From positions 2,235,001-2,299,000 of the forward strand of contig NZ_CP042823.1 in assembly GCF_008000895.1 (NCBI RefSeq): a stretch of 64,000 nt of DNA. The letters run 5' to 3'. Numbering within the stretch: the first letter of the stretch is position 1; each line of letters begins with the position of its first letter. Source of the DNA: Methylobacterium sp. WL1. GTDB lineage: Bacteria > Pseudomonadota > Alphaproteobacteria > Rhizobiales > Beijerinckiaceae. This document shows, in pieces, positions 61,454 through 64,000 of the stretch. A model generated the notes under the pieces. It was given only the letters and a program-made list of their open reading frames with translations. It was not told the origin of the DNA and made no database searches. The translations under genes and the position numbers were made by a program.

Positions 61454-61939
61454 CTACCCCGCGCGGCGGATTCGCGAAACCCCGGCCCGGGGTGCGACCC
61501 GGCAGACCGTCAGGTCGTCCCGGAGCCCATCCGTCCGGGGTCCGGTCTCGCACAGCATCAGCGCCCGGCTGGTGCCGCCCCGCCGCGGCGCGTCGGCCAG
61601 CAGGCTGTCCTGGTGAAGGTTGAGCGCCAGCACCTCGGCCGCTTGCGGCTCCGCGCCGGTGAGCGCCCGGGCAGCCAGCCCGACCAGGACGAAGAAGGCG
61701 ATTCCGGGCTCCCGGTCGCGGGAGGCGATGGTGATCCGGGCCGGTGCCCGGCAATCGAGGCTCATCCGCTCGGCATCCTGGGCCCGGAACACCGCGTAGG
61801 GCCCCTCCCGGCCGGCGAGCGAGGCGCCCGTAATCCGGATCACCTTGGCGGCAAGCGCGTCGCAGGCATCCGCGGCCCGGGCCGGTACCGCGGCGAGGAC
61901 CAGGGCGCCGGTGAGGACGGCCACGGCGGGGAAGCGCAT
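61454..61939 (-). CDS. Secreted hypothetical protein
   Basis: 161 residues. Signal peptide [23 protein letters not shown], then a mature part with four cysteines ([44 protein letters not shown]) likely forming disulfides in the periplasm. It lies 10 bp before kdsA in the same direction, so they may share a transcript. No family recognised with certainty. Confidence 0.72.
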   Translation of the reverse strand: MRFPAVAVLTGALVLAAVPARAADACDALAAKVIRITGASLAGREGPYAVFRAQDAERMSLDCRAPARITIASRDREPGIAFFVLVGLAARALTGAEPQAAEVLALNLHQDSLLADAPRRGGTSRALMLCETGPRTDGLRDDLTVCRVAPRAGVSRIRRAG

Positions 61940-62129
61940 TGTCGGAAATTCCTTGCGGGGGCTCCGGGCCACGGACCGGCGGGACGCGAGACAGATAGCG
62001 CGGGCCGGCGCGGCCGCGAAGATGCGCGTCGCCGCCACTCGGACAGGGTATCCTGTAGACAGGGCGTCCTGCCCGCCCGATCTGAGCGGACGACGCAACG
62101 CCCCTCGCCGCTCAAGCTTCCGGCAGCCC

Positions 62130-63143
62130 ATGCTCAGATCCGTCCTCGCCCTCACCCTCCTGGCCGTGGCTATCCCGGCCCTCCCGCTTCCGAGCGCTGC
62201 TGCGGCCGAGCCGGCCTACGGGCCCGAACTCGAAGGGTTCGAGTACCCCTTCCCGGTCGAGCGCTTCACCCTCACGTCGCAGCGCCAGGACGTGCAGATG
62301 GCCTATCTCGACGTGCGGCCCGCGACGCCGAACGGGCGCACCGCGGTGCTGCTCCACGGCAAGAACTTCTGCGCGGCGACCTGGGAGAGCCAGATCCGGG
62401 CGCTGACCGGGGCCGGCTACCGGGTGATCGCCCCGGACCAGATCGGGTTCTGCAAGTCGAGCAAGCCGGCCGCCTATCAGTTCACCTTCCGGCAGCTCGC
62501 CGAGAACACCCACGCCCTGCTCGACAAGCTCGGGGTCGCGCGGCCGATCCTGGTGGGGCATTCCACCGGCGGCATGATGGCCGCGCATTACGCCCTGCTC
62601 TACCCGAAGGACGTCGCGCAGCTGGTGCTGGTCAACCCGATCGGCCTGGAGGATTGGAGCGCCAAGGGCGTCCCCCCGGTCTCGGTGGAGCAATGGTACC
62701 AGCGCGAGCTCAAGGTCTCGGCGGCTTCGATCCGCGCCTACGAGACCGCCACCTACTACGCCGGCCAGTGGGAGCCCCGCTATGAGCCCTGGGTGACGAT
62801 GCTGGCCGGGCTCAACGCCGGCCCGGGCAAGGAGGCGGTCGCCTGGGACTCGGCGCTCCTCTACGACATGATCCTGACCCAGCCGGTGGTTTACCGGTTG
62901 CCGCAGATCGCGGTGCCGACCCTGCTGATGATCGGCCAGAAGGACAACACGGCGATCGGCAAGGACCTCGCCCCGCCGGACATGCGCAGCAAGCTCGGGA
63001 ACTATCCGGAGCTGGGCAAGGCGGCGGCCAAGGCGATCCCGGGGGCCAGGCTCGTGGAGTTCCCGGCGCTCGGCCACGCGCCGCAGATGTCCGATCCCGA
63101 GGGGTTCAACACGGCGCTGATCGCGGGGATTTCCGCGCCGTGA
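62130..63143 (+). CDS. Secreted alpha/beta hydrolase
   Basis: 337 residues. Signal peptide LRSVLALTLLAVAIPALPLP. Oxyanion HGKNFCAATWE, nucleophile GHSTGG (serine at about 155), aspartate in LMIGQKDN and histidine in ALGHAPQMSDPEGF complete the triad. Similar to esterase/epoxide-hydrolase-like proteins of the periplasm. ATG 62130 begins the signal peptide. Divergent from the small secreted protein gene. The natural substrate is unknown. Confidence 0.87.
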   Translation: MLRSVLALTLLAVAIPALPLPSAAAAEPAYGPELEGFEYPFPVERFTLTSQRQDVQMAYLDVRPATPNGRTAVLLHGKNFCAATWESQIRALTGAGYRVIAPDQIGFCKSSKPAAYQFTFRQLAENTHALLDKLGVARPILVGHSTGGMMAAHYALLYPKDVAQLVLVNPIGLEDWSAKGVPPVSVEQWYQRELKVSAASIRAYETATYYAGQWEPRYEPWVTMLAGLNAGPGKEAVAWDSALLYDMILTQPVVYRLPQIAVPTLLMIGQKDNTAIGKDLAPPDMRSKLGNYPELGKAAAKAIPGARLVEFPALGHAPQMSDPEGFNTALIAGISAP

Positions 63144-63221
63144 CCGGCGGGCGCCACACCGTGAAGCCGCGCGCGTTCTCGCGGGGGTGCCAGCGTTGCA
63201 CGGGCGCTTGAACACCCGCCT

Positions 63222-63259
63222 CGTCATCCCGAGGCCGCCTGCAGCGCCCCGGGATGACG
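63222..63259. repeat. Palindromic element between hydrolase and amidinotransferase genes
   Basis: CGTCATCCCG (63222-63231) pairs with CGGGATGACG (63250-63259) around an 18-base loop. Lies in a convergent gap without T-runs; probably terminator-like and related in type to the 56586-56698 element. Confidence 0.6.
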
Positions 63260-63311
63260 CGGTAATTTATCCTGCGGACGGCGTTGGACGCCGTCACGCA
63301 GCTCCGAAACC

Positions 63312-64000
63312 CTAGAAATACGACTTCAGCACACCGCGGCGGCGGACGTCGAGGGTTGCGCAGTGGAACGAGCCGCCGAACGGACCGTAGCTGAGGAACG
63401 GCGCCGGGATCGGGTCGAAGCCCCAGTCCTTGAGCGCCTTGATCAGGGTCGGCTGGCTCTGGTCCACGACGATCTTCTTCTCGGTGATCGCCAGGACGTT
63501 GATCGAGGTCCAGGGCGAGCACATCGAGATCTTGCTCATGAAGCCCTCGACCGGGTCGGGGCGCGGGGCGATCAGCACGTCCCACTTCTTGAGCACGGCG
63601 GGCAGCTTCTCGACGTCGATGTAGTCCGGGTTCACCAGTACCTTGCCGGGGGCGAGCGGCATGAACGACGAGTCGATGTGCATCGGCTGCGGGCAGCGGC
63701 TCTCGATCTCGTGGATGCGGAAGCCCGGGCCGAGGTGGCGGCGCAGCCACTCGATGCCCATGAGGTTGGTGACGTTCGAGCGGGTCACGAACAGGTCACG
63801 GCCGCAGCGGACGAAGTCGGCGGCGTCGAAGACCGGCTCGAACTCGTTGACCGTGAACTGCATGGGCTCGCCGGCCTTCAGGTTCGGCACCCGGTAATCG
63901 TAGTTGTAGAGGTCGTCGGTGAGCTGCGGGCGCGGGGCCGAGGTCCAGCGGGCGCCAGCGCGGAAATACTCCTTGAACAGCGACCGGTAGGCGTCGCCCT
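63312..64000 (-). CDS. Amidinotransferase (glycine amidinotransferase-like), 5' end outside the window
   Basis: The C-terminal 229 residues are present; the beginning lies beyond 64000. Active-site text is clear: DAADFVRCGRDLFVTRS, CPQPMHIDSSFMPLAPGK (catalytic histidine-aspartate), and GGSFHCATLDVRRRG with the nucleophilic cysteine. This matches L-arginine:glycine or inosamine-type amidinotransferases (pentein fold), which move the amidino group of arginine to an amine. The acceptor is not evident from the sequence. The frame enters from the right edge as GDAYRSLFKEYFRAG. Confidence 0.85.
   Translation of the reverse strand, partial: GDAYRSLFKEYFRAGARWTSAPRPQLTDDLYNYDYRVPNLKAGEPMQFTVNEFEPVFDAADFVRCGRDLFVTRSNVTNLMGIEWLRRHLGPGFRIHEIESRCPQPMHIDSSFMPLAPGKVLVNPDYIDVEKLPAVLKKWDVLIAPRPDPVEGFMSKISMCSPWTSINVLAITEKKIVVDQSQPTLIKALKDWGFDPIPAPFLSYGPFGGSFHCATLDVRRRGVLKSYF

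Overview
The window is GC-rich chromosomal DNA from an alphaproteobacterium of the order Hyphomicrobiales, most likely Methylobacterium or Methylorubrum. This is inferred from gene content and order: a pdhA-pdhB-DUF5076-pdhC-lpd block near ftsB and eno, a small DUF1674 gene divergent from rsmB, a DUF2794 gene, BluB, an outer-membrane barrel protein starting MKKVLLAST, and a candidate ybhL leader of the kind described for this order. There is no rRNA, tRNA, CRISPR array, insertion sequence or prophage that I can support, and nearly all of the DNA is housekeeping or ordinary accessory chromosome.

Layout. 1-6.1 kb: a sugar-acid catabolic cluster (GntR/FCD regulator, RraA-fold protein, ACS-type MFS permease, arabinonate-dehydratase-like IlvD/Edd enzyme, SMP-30 lactonase). 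6.1-12.5 kb: a methionine operon reading leftward (ArsR-methyltransferase regulator resembling SahR, metF, a small gene, metH) with a perfect 8-bp inverted repeat over the regulator's start codon. 12.5-16.6 kb: histidine phosphatase, bestrophin-like channel, and overlapping dctA and ROK-kinase genes. 17.5-20.8 kb: rsmB and a 2-keto-3-deoxygluconate permease gene, both broken by frameshifts, plus DUF1674 and cupin genes. 20.8-24.7 kb: L,D-transpeptidase, bluB behind a candidate terminator-ended RNA, DUF2794, a DHDPS/NAL-family aldolase and ybhL. 25-29.7 kb: a ybbP-ybbA ABC system divergent from tesA-thpR. 29.7-34.3 kb: coaA, hisE, pyrB, then a cytochrome b plus molybdopterin oxidoreductase pair. 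34.3-40 kb: a 17-bp tandem repeat, topA, a small membrane gene and parE. 40-48 kb: PRC-barrel protein, outer-membrane barrel, DEAD-box helicase, diguanylate cyclase, A-type Fe-S carrier, PLP ammonia-lyase and small genes. 48.3-55.3 kb: the pyruvate dehydrogenase operon with a Uma2-family nuclease gene inside it, and ftsB. 55.4-64 kb: class III nucleotidyl cyclase, eno, queF, small secreted proteins, a methyltransferase, kdsA, an alpha/beta hydrolase and a truncated amidinotransferase.

A feature running through the window is that rsmB (six sites), kdgT, parE and pdhC are each interrupted by frameshifts of the same polarity, always one base missing and mostly in short G/C runs. Because parE and pdhC should be indispensable, residual deletion errors in the assembly are a more likely cause than gene decay. 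Several convergent or intra-operon gaps carry palindromic elements with perfect 9-14 bp arms.

The items most worth a second look are the structured terminator-ended RNA upstream of bluB, the operator-like palindrome over the start codon of the SahR-like gene, the seven-copy 17-bp repeat before topA, the Uma2 gene between pdhB and pdhC, and the possible aldolase role of the RraA-like protein in the sugar-acid cluster.
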